Under the pieces are notes generated by a model. It had not been told where the DNA came from and made no database searches. It worked only from the letters and a program-made list of their open reading frames with translations. A stretch of 64,000 nt of DNA, taken from assembly GCF_018362995.1 (NCBI RefSeq), contig NZ_CP074372.1:992001-1056000 (forward strand), written 5' to 3'. Below, in pieces: positions 43,177 through 53,061 of this stretch (position 1 is its first letter; each line of letters begins with the position of its first letter). Made by a program: the position numbers and the translations under genes. The DNA is from Chryseobacterium indologenes. GTDB lineage: Bacteria > Bacteroidota > Bacteroidia > Flavobacteriales > Weeksellaceae.

Positions 43177-43296
43177 TTTTTTGTTTGACAAATCTAACAT
43201 GATCAGGAATGACTATTATTTATTTAAACCATTTTTAAACTAGCTAAAATTATCAAAAAATTAATACCAGAGCCTGTTCAAGAAAAATTTAAGCCC

Positions 43297-43304
43297 TATA
43301 TTTG
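43297..43304 (+). promoter_or_regulatory. -7 box directly before the 120-aa gene
   Basis: TATATTTG predicts a transcript starting at about 43310-43311, which coincides with the ATG at 43310. The mRNA may be leaderless, or translation may start at a downstream Met (43340 or 43343). Confidence 0.45.
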
Positions 43305-43309
43305 CACTC

Positions 43310-43672
43310 ATGTTAAAATGGTTCTCCATATTATGCTCAATGATGTATGTGCTGGCTACCACCAATGCGGGGGAAGTACTGAAGGTACCTATGTTTGTGG
43401 AACATTTTATGGAATACCAAGGAAGCTTATCAGAATTTGTCATGGAACATTATGATAATCACAAACAGGATTCTGACTGGGATATTGATCAGAAACTGCC
43501 GTTTATCAATCCTCCCATCGTACTGACTGTAAATGCCCAACTTCCGGAAATTACATTTGAACTAAAAAAACCTAAAGAAATTACTGTTTCCAAGAGAAAC
43601 AGTATCTATAAGGAAAAAGATTTCTCCAATCAATACCTTTCCCAGATTTTCCAGCCTCCGCGGCTTTCTTAA
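43310..43672 (+). CDS. Small exported protein preceding the metal RND operon
   Basis: A 120-aa protein with a short hydrophobic N-terminus (MLKWFSILCSMMYVLATTNAG) that looks like a signal peptide or anchor, a central charged domain containing the histidines HFMEY and EHYDNHKQ, and a basic C-terminus (FQPPRLS). I do not recognise a family. It lies 264 bp before the RND pump gene, in the same direction; small periplasmic proteins often accompany such metal efflux systems, so a metal-related role is an inference. Confidence 0.7.
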   Translation: MLKWFSILCSMMYVLATTNAGEVLKVPMFVEHFMEYQGSLSEFVMEHYDNHKQDSDWDIDQKLPFINPPIVLTVNAQLPEITFELKKPKEITVSKRNSIYKEKDFSNQYLSQIFQPPRLS

Positions 43673-43935
43673 CAGATTTTATACTGACATTGCTTTAGCC
43701 TTAAAGCAGTCTATTTATTATTACATCAATTTAACCTGTTGTGCATTATAACACTGTTTATGATGTCTTTACTAAATTTTGTCGTAAATTTTTCATCATG
43801 ATAAGTTTACAACAAAGCACATGATTATCAGGTAGATATCATTACTTACGGGTATAATATCTTCTGTGATCGTACAAATAAAGACTTCAGTGGCTTTTAT
43901 AAGACATTCCGGGTTATCAATTAATAGTTTTTTCC

Positions 43936-46900
43936 ATGTTAAATAAAATTATTGAGTTTTCTGTAAAGAATAAACTCATCATTGCTCTGTTTACAGTGGG
44001 GCTTGTTCTTTTTGGGGTCTATGAAACTACCAAACTTCCCATAGATGCTCAACCGGACATCACAAATAATCAGGTCCAGATCATTACCACAGCGCCTTCT
44101 TACGGTGCTGCAGATATAGAACGTCTTGTTACATTTCCTATCGAACAGGCTACAAGTAACATCAGCGGAATTACCGAACTTAGAAGTTTTTCACGTTTTG
44201 GACTTTCATTAGTAACGGTGGTTTTTGATGACAATACGGATGTCTATTGGGCACGTCAACAGGTTCAGGAACGTTTACAGCTTGTTCAGGACAACATTCC
44301 TGCGGGAATCGGTAAACCTGAATTAGGTCCTATTTCCACAGGATTGGGGGAAATTTTCCAATATGTCGTTAGGGCCAAAAAAGGATATGAAAATGTCTAT
44401 GATGAAACTGAACTCAGAACCATTCAGGACTGGGTAGTCAGAAGACAGCTTCTGGGAACTAAAGGTGTGGCAGATGTTAGCAGCTTTGGAGGAAAACTGA
44501 AGCAATATGAAATTGCCATTAATCCAAACAAACTTCAGGCATTCAATATCAATATCAACGATGTTTTTGGGGCATTGGAGAAGAATAACCAGAATACAGG
44601 AGGTGCTTATATTGAGAAGAAAGAAACCGTTCTGTTTATCCGCAGTGAAGGGCTTCTGGGAAGTACGGAAGATATCGGAAATATTCAGGTGGCGGAAACC
44701 AAAGAAGGTATTCCGGTGCATATTAAAGATGTTGCTTCCGTCAAGATAGGGTATGCAACAAGGTATGGCGCTATGACCTATAATGATACCGGAGAAGTAT
44801 CCGGAGCTATTGTACTGATGCTGAAAGGAGAGAATGCCAATGTAGTGATTGGGAATATTAAAGAAAGACTGGAAAAAATTCAGGAATCACTACCTGAAGG
44901 CATTGTCATTGAACCTTTCCTTGACCGTGCAAAAATGGTAAACAATACCATCAGTACAGTAAAAACAAACCTGATGGAAGGAGCTCTGATTGTTGTTTTC
45001 ATTCTGGTTTTATTCTTAGGAAACTTCAGAGCTGGATTACTGGTAGCGTCTGTGATTCCTTTAGCCATGCTTTTCGCGATCATCATGATGAATATTTTTG
45101 GGGTAGGAGGAAATCTGATGAGTCTTGGAGCACTTGATTTCGGGCTTATCGTAGACGGAGCCGTCATTATTGTAGAAGCGGTACTGCATCAGCTGGCCCA
45201 CAAAAAGCATTTTGGAAAAGACAATATGCTCAGCAAAAAAGAAATGGATGACCAGGTTTCCGGTTCTGCTACTAAAATGGTGAACAGTGCGGTTTTCGGG
45301 CAGATCATCATCTTAATTGTATACCTTCCGATCTTTACGCTTCAGGGAATTGAAGGGAAAATGTTTAAACCAATGGCCCAAACCGTTGCTTTTGCACTGA
45401 TTGGAGCATTTATTCTTTCCCTTACTTATATTCCTATGATGAGCTCTCTGGTACTGAGCAGAAAAAAGAAGGAAAAAGAAAATATTTCAGACCGCGTAAT
45501 GGGCAAAGTGGAAACAGGCCACCAGAAATTCCTGATAAAAGCCCTTAAATACAGAAAAACCATTATTCTGGGAGTATTAGTACTGTTTGTTGGTGCTGTT
45601 CTTACTCTTTCCAGAATGGGGGGAGAATTCATTCCATCTTTGGAAGAAGGTGATTTTGCGGTTGAAATGAGAATCCTTCAGGGAAGCAATATTAACGAAA
45701 CAAAAAAAGCAACCACTCAGGCCGCCAATATCCTTTTAACCCAGTTTCCTGAAATACAAAAGGTGGTTATGAAGATCGGTAGTGCAGAAATTCCCACTGA
45801 ACCGATGCCCATGGATTCCGGAGATATGATCATTGTTTTAAAACCTAAAAAAGAATGGACTTCCGCCAAAACATTCCCGGAGCTTTCTGATAAAATGAGT
45901 AAAGCACTGAGCGTTATTCCGGGATTGACTACCAGCTTCCAGTTTCCAGTACAAATGCGTTTCAATGAATTAATGACCGGAGCGAGACAGGATGTGGTAT
46001 GCAAAATTTATGGAGAAGATCTCGACAGCCTTGCTGCTTACGCAAAAAAGATGGGAAGTATCATCAATACGGTAAAAGGAGCTCAGGATCTTTATATTGA
46101 GCCCGTTGTAGGAGCTCCACAGGTTGTGATTGATTATAACCGTTCAGAACTGTCCCGTTATAATATTTCTGTAGCTGATATCAACAGGGCAGTCAATATG
46201 GCTTTTGCAGGGCAGACAGCAGGCGCTTTGTACGAAGGTGAAAAGAAGTTTGACATCGTTGTCCGAATGGATAATGAACATAAAAAAGACATCACCAGTA
46301 TTCAGAATCTATTAATTCCTACATCATCAGGAGAGCAGATTCCATTGTCACAATTGGCAAAAGTTGAGCTTAAAAACAGTCCGAATCAGATCCAGAGAGA
46401 AGATACCAAAAGAAGGATTATCGTTGGGTTTAATGTAAGAGGAAGAGATGTTCAAAGTATTGTTGAAGAGCTTCAGCAAAAAGCAGGTAAAAGCCTGAAA
46501 TTATCACCTGGATATACCGTCTCTTATGGAGGAGCCTTTGAAAATTTAAATGAAGCCAAAGCCAGACTCGGAGTAGCTGTGCCGATTTCATTAGTGATGA
46601 TCTTTCTGTTACTGTTCTTTGCATTCGGCTCTGTAAAACACAGCTTACTGATCTATACTGCCATTCCATTGTCAGCCATTGGAGGTGTTTATTTTCTGGC
46701 ATTGAGAGGGATGCCTTTCAGTATCAGTGCGGGGGTAGGATTCATCGCTTTATTCGGAGTTGCGGTACTTAACGGAATAGTTTTGATATCAGAGTTTAAC
46801 CGATTGAAAAAGAACGGAATAGCCAACACTAACAGAATTGTACTGATAGGCACAAAAATCAGGCTTCGTCCGGTTTTAATGACTGCTTTTGTTGCTTCGT

Positions 46901-48273
46901 TAGGATTTCTTCCTATGGCCATCAGCAACGGTGCCGGAGCAGAAGTACAGCGACCTTTGGCTACTGTTGTCATTGGTGGATTGATGCTCGCTACACTTCT
47001 CACCCTTTTTGTACTTCCTATTCTCTATGTTTTGTTTGAAAATATTAATAAAGATAAAATGAAATTCTCTAAAAAAACCAATTATAAAAAACTTTCAGTT
47101 TTCTTATTGCTGATCTCTTTCGGAAGTCTTCAGGCTCAGGAAAACATTACCTATGACCAGGCTTTGGAAAAGGCATATCAGCAAAACGGACACCTTAAAA
47201 ACTCAAAATTAGTATCTGATTATCAGGAAAAACTAAAAGCCAGTTATCTGGATATTCCGCAACTGGAAGTTACAGGAGGATTCGGGCAGATTCAGGGAGA
47301 AGAAACCGATAATTCATTCGGAATTTCTCAGAGATTCAGTTTTCCTACTGTATATTCAAAAAGGAAACAGATGCTGGATGCAGAATGGTCTGCAAGTATC
47401 ATTAATCAAAACCTGACTAAAACACAGCTTACCAAAGAGGTTACAGACGTTTTTTACAGAATATTGGTTCTTCAGGAGAAGAAAAAAGTATTGGAATACA
47501 TCAGCCAGATGTACAATAATTTTGCTGACAAGGCAGGACTAAGATTAAAAAAAGGAGAAGCCAATATTCTGGAAGAATCAACCGCTGAAATCCAGAAAGA
47601 ACAGGTGAAAATACAGCTGAACAGTCTTGAAAATGATCTGAATATGGCAAAACTGCAGCTTCAGTTATTACTTCAGTCCGAAACTCCTTACCAGCCGGTT
47701 GCTGATAAACCGATAATGAATATCGGGCTTCAGATTTCCGAGGAAATGGTAAAACAACATCCTGAGCTTCAGTATCTGCAGCAACAGATCAAAGTAGGAG
47801 AGGCCGAAGTGCAGTTAGAAAAAAGTAAACTTCTTCCGGATCTTCTTTTTGGATATACCAATCAGAGCATGAAAAACATCAATAACAACCGTTTCAATTC
47901 AGTGCAGGTGGGAGTAGGAATTCCTTTATTTACAAAGGGACAAAGAGCTTTGGCAAAGGCGGCGCAGGCTAAAATTGCCATCTCTGAAAATCAATACCAA
48001 AGAAAAGAAATTGAACTTAAAAACAGATTGAAACAGCAGCTGAATAATTATATGAACCAACAGAGAATCATTGAAAATTATGAACAAAAACAGCTTCCAA
48101 AATCCGAGACTATTTTAAAGACAGCCCAGAAACAGATGGAAGTAGGAGAAATTGATTATCTGGATTGGGTAATATTGGTGAACCAGGCCGTAAAAACGAA
48201 ATCAGATTATATCGATCAGCTGGAAAAACTAAATCAGATCGGTGCCGAACTTAATTTCTTAATTTCAAAATAA
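43936..48273 (+). CDS. Heavy-metal RND pump fused to a TolC-type outer-membrane channel
   Basis: A 1445-aa ORF. Residues 1 to about 1035 are a CzcA/CusA (HME-RND) proton antiporter: TKLPIDAQPDITNNQVQ start, the intramembrane GALDFGLIVDGA, FNELMTGARQDVVCKIYG and late helices. From Met1042 there is a second signal peptide (KKLSVFLLLISFGSLQAQ) and a CusC/TolC-like coiled-coil domain to 1445. The pump spans the inner membrane and expels metal cations (Zn, Co, Cd or Cu); which one is not clear. The channel part must be in the outer membrane, so the second part is either released by signal peptidase or translated separately from the ATG at 47059. The adaptor gene follows after 7 nt. Confidence 0.9.
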   Translation: MLNKIIEFSVKNKLIIALFTVGLVLFGVYETTKLPIDAQPDITNNQVQIITTAPSYGAADIERLVTFPIEQATSNISGITELRSFSRFGLSLVTVVFDDNTDVYWARQQVQERLQLVQDNIPAGIGKPELGPISTGLGEIFQYVVRAKKGYENVYDETELRTIQDWVVRRQLLGTKGVADVSSFGGKLKQYEIAINPNKLQAFNININDVFGALEKNNQNTGGAYIEKKETVLFIRSEGLLGSTEDIGNIQVAETKEGIPVHIKDVASVKIGYATRYGAMTYNDTGEVSGAIVLMLKGENANVVIGNIKERLEKIQESLPEGIVIEPFLDRAKMVNNTISTVKTNLMEGALIVVFILVLFLGNFRAGLLVASVIPLAMLFAIIMMNIFGVGGNLMSLGALDFGLIVDGAVIIVEAVLHQLAHKKHFGKDNMLSKKEMDDQVSGSATKMVNSAVFGQIIILIVYLPIFTLQGIEGKMFKPMAQTVAFALIGAFILSLTYIPMMSSLVLSRKKKEKENISDRVMGKVETGHQKFLIKALKYRKTIILGVLVLFVGAVLTLSRMGGEFIPSLEEGDFAVEMRILQGSNINETKKATTQAANILLTQFPEIQKVVMKIGSAEIPTEPMPMDSGDMIIVLKPKKEWTSAKTFPELSDKMSKALSVIPGLTTSFQFPVQMRFNELMTGARQDVVCKIYGEDLDSLAAYAKKMGSIINTVKGAQDLYIEPVVGAPQVVIDYNRSELSRYNISVADINRAVNMAFAGQTAGALYEGEKKFDIVVRMDNEHKKDITSIQNLLIPTSSGEQIPLSQLAKVELKNSPNQIQREDTKRRIIVGFNVRGRDVQSIVEELQQKAGKSLKLSPGYTVSYGGAFENLNEAKARLGVAVPISLVMIFLLLFFAFGSVKHSLLIYTAIPLSAIGGVYFLALRGMPFSISAGVGFIALFGVAVLNGIVLISEFNRLKKNGIANTNRIVLIGTKIRLRPVLMTAFVASLGFLPMAISNGAGAEVQRPLATVVIGGLMLATLLTLFVLPILYVLFENINKDKMKFSKKTNYKKLSVFLLLISFGSLQAQENITYDQALEKAYQQNGHLKNSKLVSDYQEKLKASYLDIPQLEVTGGFGQIQGEETDNSFGISQRFSFPTVYSKRKQMLDAEWSASIINQNLTKTQLTKEVTDVFYRILVLQEKKKVLEYISQMYNNFADKAGLRLKKGEANILEESTAEIQKEQVKIQLNSLENDLNMAKLQLQLLLQSETPYQPVADKPIMNIGLQISEEMVKQHPELQYLQQQIKVGEAEVQLEKSKLLPDLLFGYTNQSMKNINNNRFNSVQVGVGIPLFTKGQRALAKAAQAKIAISENQYQRKEIELKNRLKQQLNNYMNQQRIIENYEQKQLPKSETILKTAQKQMEVGEIDYLDWVILVNQAVKTKSDYIDQLEKLNQIGAELNFLISK

Positions 48274-48280
48274 CAACGTC

Positions 48281-49432
48281 ATGCATTTCAAGAATATATC
48301 AATATACAGCCTTGCCTTAATCCTTACTTTATCTTCATGTTCAGGAAAAAAAGAAGAAGAAAAAACGGTTTACGAAAACACAAAATTCACCAAAAACAAT
48401 GAGAATTCGGTTCATCTTACGGAAAAACAAGTTCAGTCTGTAGGAATTACCATCACATCCATTCAGAACAGGAATATGGAGAAGCTGGTAAGACTGAACG
48501 GAAAAGCAGAAATTGCACCTTCTCACATCAGTTCGGTTTCCAGTATCATGGGCGGACACATCAAGTCTATTAACGTAATTAACGGAAGCCACTTCAATAA
48601 AGGACAGGTTCTAGCTGTTGTAGAAGATCCACAGTTTATACAGCTTCAGCAGGATTATCTGGTGACAAAAGCACAGCTTGAAGCCGCAAGACTGAACTTT
48701 AACCGTCAGAAAGACCTTAATACGAGCAAAGCAAGCAGTGATAAGACGATGCAGACCGCTCAGGCAGACTATTCTACTCTGAATGCTACTTTAAGAGGGC
48801 TTGAAGAAAAGCTGAGAATCATCGGAATCAATGCCAAAGGTTTACATACCGGGAATATCAGAAGTAAGATCAATATTTACGCTCCGTTTACCGGTTTTGT
48901 AAGTAAGATTCTTGTGAATAACGGACAATATATCAATCCGGCAGATACCTTGTTTGAGCTGATCAACCCCGCAGGACTGCTTTTGGAATTAAAAATTTTT
49001 GAAAATGATGTGAATGATGTGAAAGTAGGTCAGGAAATTTTAGTGTACAACAATCAGAATCCGGATGTAAAATCCAACGCCAGAATCGTCAGTGTAGTTC
49101 CAAGTATTGAAAATGGGGGATCCGCAACTGCAATTGCTAAGTTGTCCTCGGTAAATTCTGAATTTGTAAAAGGAATGTATATCAATGCTGAAGTTAATAT
49201 CAGCAGCCGTTACACACAAGGGCTTCCGAACGAAGCGGTAGTATCTTTTGAGAATAAAAATTATGTTTTTGAAGATCTCGGAAAATCCAATTACAAAATG
49301 ATTCCTGTGGTAGCCGGAATTTCTGATGATCAGTTTACAGAGATTGTAAAAGCAGATGCTTTAAAAGATAAAAAAATTGTGCAGAAAGGAGCATACAGCC
49401 TTTTGATGATGCTTAAAAACAAAGCAGAATAA
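48281..49432 (+). CDS. RND periplasmic adaptor (membrane fusion protein)
   Basis: A 383-aa CusB/HlyD-type adaptor. The lipobox LSSC (Cys20) makes it a lipoprotein. A lipoyl-like half (SVSSIMGGHIKSINVINGSHFNKGQVL), a helical hairpin (about 115-190) and the second lipoyl half (IYAPFTGFVSKILVNNGQYINPADTLFELI) appear in order, then beta-barrel and MP domains. It bridges pump and channel of the preceding gene. A terminator follows at 49457. Confidence 0.92.
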   Translation: MHFKNISIYSLALILTLSSCSGKKEEEKTVYENTKFTKNNENSVHLTEKQVQSVGITITSIQNRNMEKLVRLNGKAEIAPSHISSVSSIMGGHIKSINVINGSHFNKGQVLAVVEDPQFIQLQQDYLVTKAQLEAARLNFNRQKDLNTSKASSDKTMQTAQADYSTLNATLRGLEEKLRIIGINAKGLHTGNIRSKINIYAPFTGFVSKILVNNGQYINPADTLFELINPAGLLLELKIFENDVNDVKVGQEILVYNNQNPDVKSNARIVSVVPSIENGGSATAIAKLSSVNSEFVKGMYINAEVNISSRYTQGLPNEAVVSFENKNYVFEDLGKSNYKMIPVVAGISDDQFTEIVKADALKDKKIVQKGAYSLLMMLKNKAE

Positions 49433-49743
49433 GTTCTAAATACATATCATGCAATTAAAAGATCAGTCGAGAGATTGATCTTTTTTTATTTTAAAAGAAT
49501 AAATACAAAGTATTCAGTTAAGCCTTTATCAGTAACAAAGTCGCGTCTCTTTACTTTCTCAAAATTGGCATTTTAATCATGTTACTTTGCGTTAAGAATT
49601 AAAAAAACATGACATTTGACATGTTTTAAGTATTGAGAAATGTTATTTAATGCATAATTCATTTTAAAATAATATATTTAAGAAGTGAATAGTTTTTAAA
49701 GGATTTTTTAGATGAATAAGAAAAGAACTTTTATCAAAAATTT
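49433..49743. other. 311-bp gap after the RND operon
   Basis: Contains the adaptor terminator (49457-49488) and an 8-bp inverted repeat AAAACATG..CATGTTTT at 49604-49627. No gene is seen. Confidence 0.5.
49457..49488 (+). terminator. Terminator after the RND operon
   Basis: AAAGATCA (49458-49465) pairs with TGATCTTT (49476-49483) and runs into seven T residues. Confidence 0.75.
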
Positions 49744-51552
49744 ATGACAAAAAAACCTTTGCACAATTTCCATATTCCGGTAATGGGACTGGCTTATACC
49801 ATAGACAGCCCGATCCGTGTTGCACAATATGGAATTTCTTCTGTGATCTCTATCATTGATGATGAAATCCTTGAAAAGATGAAAAACTTTTATAACAAAA
49901 AGTTTAATCTTGACTATTTTGGAATCTCAACAAAAACAGACGATTACAGGGCAAGAAGAGTTACTGCCTATCTGGATATGGTGGATGATATCGTGAATGA
50001 AAAATTTGAATCTTTCAAACAGGAAATCAGCAAAAATACGGAGGCATTAAAAGACTTCATGGCCATACTTCCGAATACTTCGGATCTTAAAACCGGCCTT
50101 CAGAATCTTATTAATCAAAAAGATAACTGGAGCTCCAATATCAAAAACTTCATAGAATCCAACCTTAAACCGGGAAGCATTGATGTCAATATCATGACGA
50201 AAGTGGATAAAGACAATTATCAGAACAATGAGCAGCTTCCGGTAATGTATAATGATGCCCATGCTTCACTGCGCGGATTTGCCAAAAGCAAACTGTCATC
50301 ATCAATGGTTCTTTCTGCAGGAATGAATCCTCGCCTGTACAGCTATATGGAAGAATTTGAAGACTTTTATCCGGATGAAAACGGAAATATCAAAAAGAAA
50401 ATCATTCTTAAAGTAAGCGACTTCCGTTCAGCAATGATTCAGGGAAATTTTCTGGCTAAAAAAGGATTGTGGGTCTCAGAATACAGAATAGAATCCGGAT
50501 TGAACTGCGGAGGACATGCTTTTGCAACTGAAGGATTGCTTCTTGGGCCGATCATGGAAGAATTCAAGCAAAAGAAAAATGATCTGATACAATCGGCACA
50601 TACATTAATGACAGCCGCTTTGGAACAAAAAGGAAAGCCTATGGTGTCTGAACCTTTAGAAATGAAAATTACTGTTCAGGGTGGAGTAGGAACTTCCGAA
50701 GAGCATGAGTTTCTGTTGGCCAATTATAATGTAGACAGTGTAGGATGGGGCTCTCCGTTTTTATTGGTGCCAGAAGCTACATCTGTAGACACTGAAACCA
50801 GGAATCTGCTTGTGAAATCAAAAGAACAGGATCTGTATCTGAGTAATATTTCGCCTCTTGGAGTTCCTTTCAACACGGTAAAAGGAACCTCTAATGAAAC
50901 ATTGAAGTATGAAAAAGAAGCCAAAGGCAAATATGGAAGTTCATGTCCTAAAAAACTTCTGGCATTAAGCAAAGAGTTCTCTCCTGAAGGAACCTGCACC
51001 GCTTCCAAAAAATATCAGGACATCAAACTCAAAGAGTTGTATGCAGACCGTGAAGCCTTAACAGAAAAGGAATTCGATAAAAGAAAATCTCAGATTACCG
51101 ATAAAGCCTGTCTGTGTGTAGGCCTTGTAAACGCTGCCTATATGGAGCAAAATCTTGAAATCAAAGGAGAAAAGCAGGGTGTTGTGATATGTCCCGGACC
51201 CAATATTGCCTTTTTTGACAAAGAAGTTTCACTTTCGGAAATGGTAAAACATATTTATGGAAATACCAATATTCTTTCCAATACCCAACGTCCGAATATG
51301 TTCATCAATGAACTGAAAATGTATGTGGAATATCTGAGAAAGGAAATTACAGAATCATCCGTACAGATTACCCATTCCCAAACAAAAAAATGGAATACTT
51401 TCAAGAAAAATATACTTGAAGGAATAGAATATTATCATGATCTTTTTAAAGGGTCATCATTTTTCCGCAACGGATTATCAACCATCAACCTGCAATTACA
51501 GGAGTTTAAACTTCAGCTTACCGCTATTGAGGTTCCGCAGGTTGAAAAATAA
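49744..51552 (+). CDS. Nitronate-monooxygenase/IMPDH-like FMN barrel protein with a cysteine cluster, function unknown
   Basis: A 602-aa protein without signal peptide. The opening FHIPVMGLAYTIDSPIRVAQYGISSVISI, SGLNCGGHAF (Cys255, His258) and ITVQGGVGTSEEHEFLLANYNVDSVGWGSPFLLVPEA follow the order and wording of FMN-binding TIM barrels of the 2-nitropropane dioxygenase type (PVMG; GGHxG; GGIGT-xxxxLALGADGVQxGT). About 150 residues between them are a helical insertion. Downstream, Cys401, Cys418, Cys456, Cys458 and Cys483 could hold an iron-sulfur cluster. I cannot name a reaction; an oxidoreductase is the best guess. Confidence 0.7.
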   Translation: MTKKPLHNFHIPVMGLAYTIDSPIRVAQYGISSVISIIDDEILEKMKNFYNKKFNLDYFGISTKTDDYRARRVTAYLDMVDDIVNEKFESFKQEISKNTEALKDFMAILPNTSDLKTGLQNLINQKDNWSSNIKNFIESNLKPGSIDVNIMTKVDKDNYQNNEQLPVMYNDAHASLRGFAKSKLSSSMVLSAGMNPRLYSYMEEFEDFYPDENGNIKKKIILKVSDFRSAMIQGNFLAKKGLWVSEYRIESGLNCGGHAFATEGLLLGPIMEEFKQKKNDLIQSAHTLMTAALEQKGKPMVSEPLEMKITVQGGVGTSEEHEFLLANYNVDSVGWGSPFLLVPEATSVDTETRNLLVKSKEQDLYLSNISPLGVPFNTVKGTSNETLKYEKEAKGKYGSSCPKKLLALSKEFSPEGTCTASKKYQDIKLKELYADREALTEKEFDKRKSQITDKACLCVGLVNAAYMEQNLEIKGEKQGVVICPGPNIAFFDKEVSLSEMVKHIYGNTNILSNTQRPNMFINELKMYVEYLRKEITESSVQITHSQTKKWNTFKKNILEGIEYYHDLFKGSSFFRNGLSTINLQLQEFKLQLTAIEVPQVEK

Positions 51553-51577
51553 CCGTATTTTTTAATTGATAGATAAT

Positions 51578-51620
51578 AAAAACAGCTTTCAACGCGGAGG
51601 CTGTTTTTGTTTTTTTCTGT
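51578..51620 (+). terminator. Terminator after the 602-aa gene
   Basis: AAAAACAGC pairs with GCTGTTTTT and is followed by a long T-rich tract. Confidence 0.65.
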
Positions 51621-51676
51621 TCTGTTGAAGAAGCACAAAGCCGATAAGCGATAAGATTTATAATAGTAATACATAA

Positions 51677-51833
51677 TTTAAGGCACTAGAACATTTCGAC
51701 TTCGCTCAATATCAGATTTTTCAGCAAGTGCGTGTATAGTTTTTACAGCACACAATTTTATCGGAGATAAAATCCTTGCGCCTTATAAACGATGGTACAA
51801 ATAAAATTCTTTGCGCCTTTGCGTGTATCCAAC
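51677..51833 (+). repeat. TCCAAC-ended dispersed repeat, copy C
   Basis: Shares ATTTCGACTTCGCTCAATAT, TTTTCAGCAAGT, AATTTTATCGGAGATAAAA, CCTTGCGCCTTA and the end TTTGCGCCTTTGCGTGTATCCAAC modules with copy B (inverted, 30285-30503) and partly with copy A. Its left end near 51640 is degraded. Confidence 0.65.
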
Positions 51834-51980
51834 TTCTAATTATTTCAATAGATAATAATAAAAAAAACCTTGTAAACATCAGTATTTCCATTCATAATAA
51901 CTATAACGGGAATGGCTATTTTGAATATTCATCAGGTTTAATATTCCTTACCTTAGAGGTCACTTAGTAAAATTATTTTT

Positions 51981-52925
51981 ATGGAAAAAAGAAAGATCAA
52001 GAACACCGATTTAACGATTGCACCAATCAATTTCGGAGGAAATGTTTTTGGATGGACACTGGATGAAAAACAGTCTTTTGATATACTGGACCGCTTTGCA
52101 GAAGCAGGATTCAATTTTGTAGATACAGCAGATACTTATTCATGGTGGGTGAACGGGAAAGGAGGACAGTCTGAAGAGATCATCGGAAAGTGGATGAAAA
52201 GCCGTTCCAACCGTAATGACATCGTTCTGGCAACCAAAGTAGGTTCTGAAACCAAAGAACATGGCTATGATATCAGCAGAAAACATATTTTACAATCAGT
52301 AGATGAGTCACTGAAAAGACTTCAGACTGATCATATTGATCTCTATTATACTCACTTTGATGATAATATCACTCCGGTAGAAGAAACGCTTTCGGCTTAT
52401 GATGAGATCATTAAGGCTGGAAAAGTTCGTTATATTGCGGCTTCTAATTTATCACCTGAGCGATTAAAAGCATCATTTGAAGCCGCGGAAAAGAATAATC
52501 TTCCCAAATATGTTGCATTGCAGCCTCATTATAACCTGATGGAAAGAGAAGGTTTTGAGAAAAATTATGCACCTCTGGCAGAACAGTTTGATTTAAGTGT
52601 ATTTCCATATTGGTCTCTTGCTGCAGGTTTTCTAACAGGTAAATACCGTGATGAAGCGGACCTTGCAAAAAGCGCAAGAGGTGAGGGCGTAAGAAAATAT
52701 TTAAATGATAAAGGACTTGAAGTATTAAAGGCTTTGGATCAGGTAAGTGCAAAACACAATACTACTCAGGGAACGGTTTCTTTAGCATGGCTGTTATCCA
52801 ATCCTTTGATCACGGCGCCCATTGTAAGTGCTACAAGTGCATCACAGCTTGAAACAGTATTCAATGCCCCAAAACTTATTCTGGATCAGGAAGATATTGA
52901 TCTGTTGAATAAAGCAAGTAACTAA
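51981..52925 (+). CDS. Aldo/keto reductase
   Basis: A 314-aa NADPH-dependent aldo/keto reductase of the YajO/Tas/PLC type. The catalytic Asp in FVDTADTYSWW, the Lys in VLATKVGSE and the active-site HIDLYYTHFDD are visible; the C-terminal NADP part LITAPIVSATSASQLE is normal. It is monocistronic, with a terminator at 52955. Substrate unknown. Confidence 0.92.
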   Translation: MEKRKIKNTDLTIAPINFGGNVFGWTLDEKQSFDILDRFAEAGFNFVDTADTYSWWVNGKGGQSEEIIGKWMKSRSNRNDIVLATKVGSETKEHGYDISRKHILQSVDESLKRLQTDHIDLYYTHFDDNITPVEETLSAYDEIIKAGKVRYIAASNLSPERLKASFEAAEKNNLPKYVALQPHYNLMEREGFEKNYAPLAEQFDLSVFPYWSLAAGFLTGKYRDEADLAKSARGEGVRKYLNDKGLEVLKALDQVSAKHNTTQGTVSLAWLLSNPLITAPIVSATSASQLETVFNAPKLILDQEDIDLLNKASN

Positions 52926-52954
52926 TTTTTCAACTTTCATTATAGACTAAAATT

Positions 52955-52986
52955 AAATCCGTTCATCACTGAACGGATTTTTTTAT
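52955..52986 (+). terminator. Terminator after the aldo/keto reductase
   Basis: AAATCCGTTC pairs with GAACGGATTT across a 6-nt loop, then TTTTATT. Confidence 0.8.
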
Positions 52987-53061
52987 TATTTAACAACGCT
53001 AACCACCCCGTCAAAAATTCTTTGAATTTTCGCCATCCGATTAGGATTATTCAGCTGTTCA

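Larger units (their letters stand above)
51553..51980. other. 428-bp gap
   Basis: Contains a hairpin terminator (51578-51620) for the 602-aa gene and repeat copy C (51677-51833). No gene is seen. Confidence 0.55.

Noticed and set aside
43676..43720. Possible terminator GCTTTAGCCTTAAAGC
   Set aside because: The stem is only six base pairs with no clear T tract.
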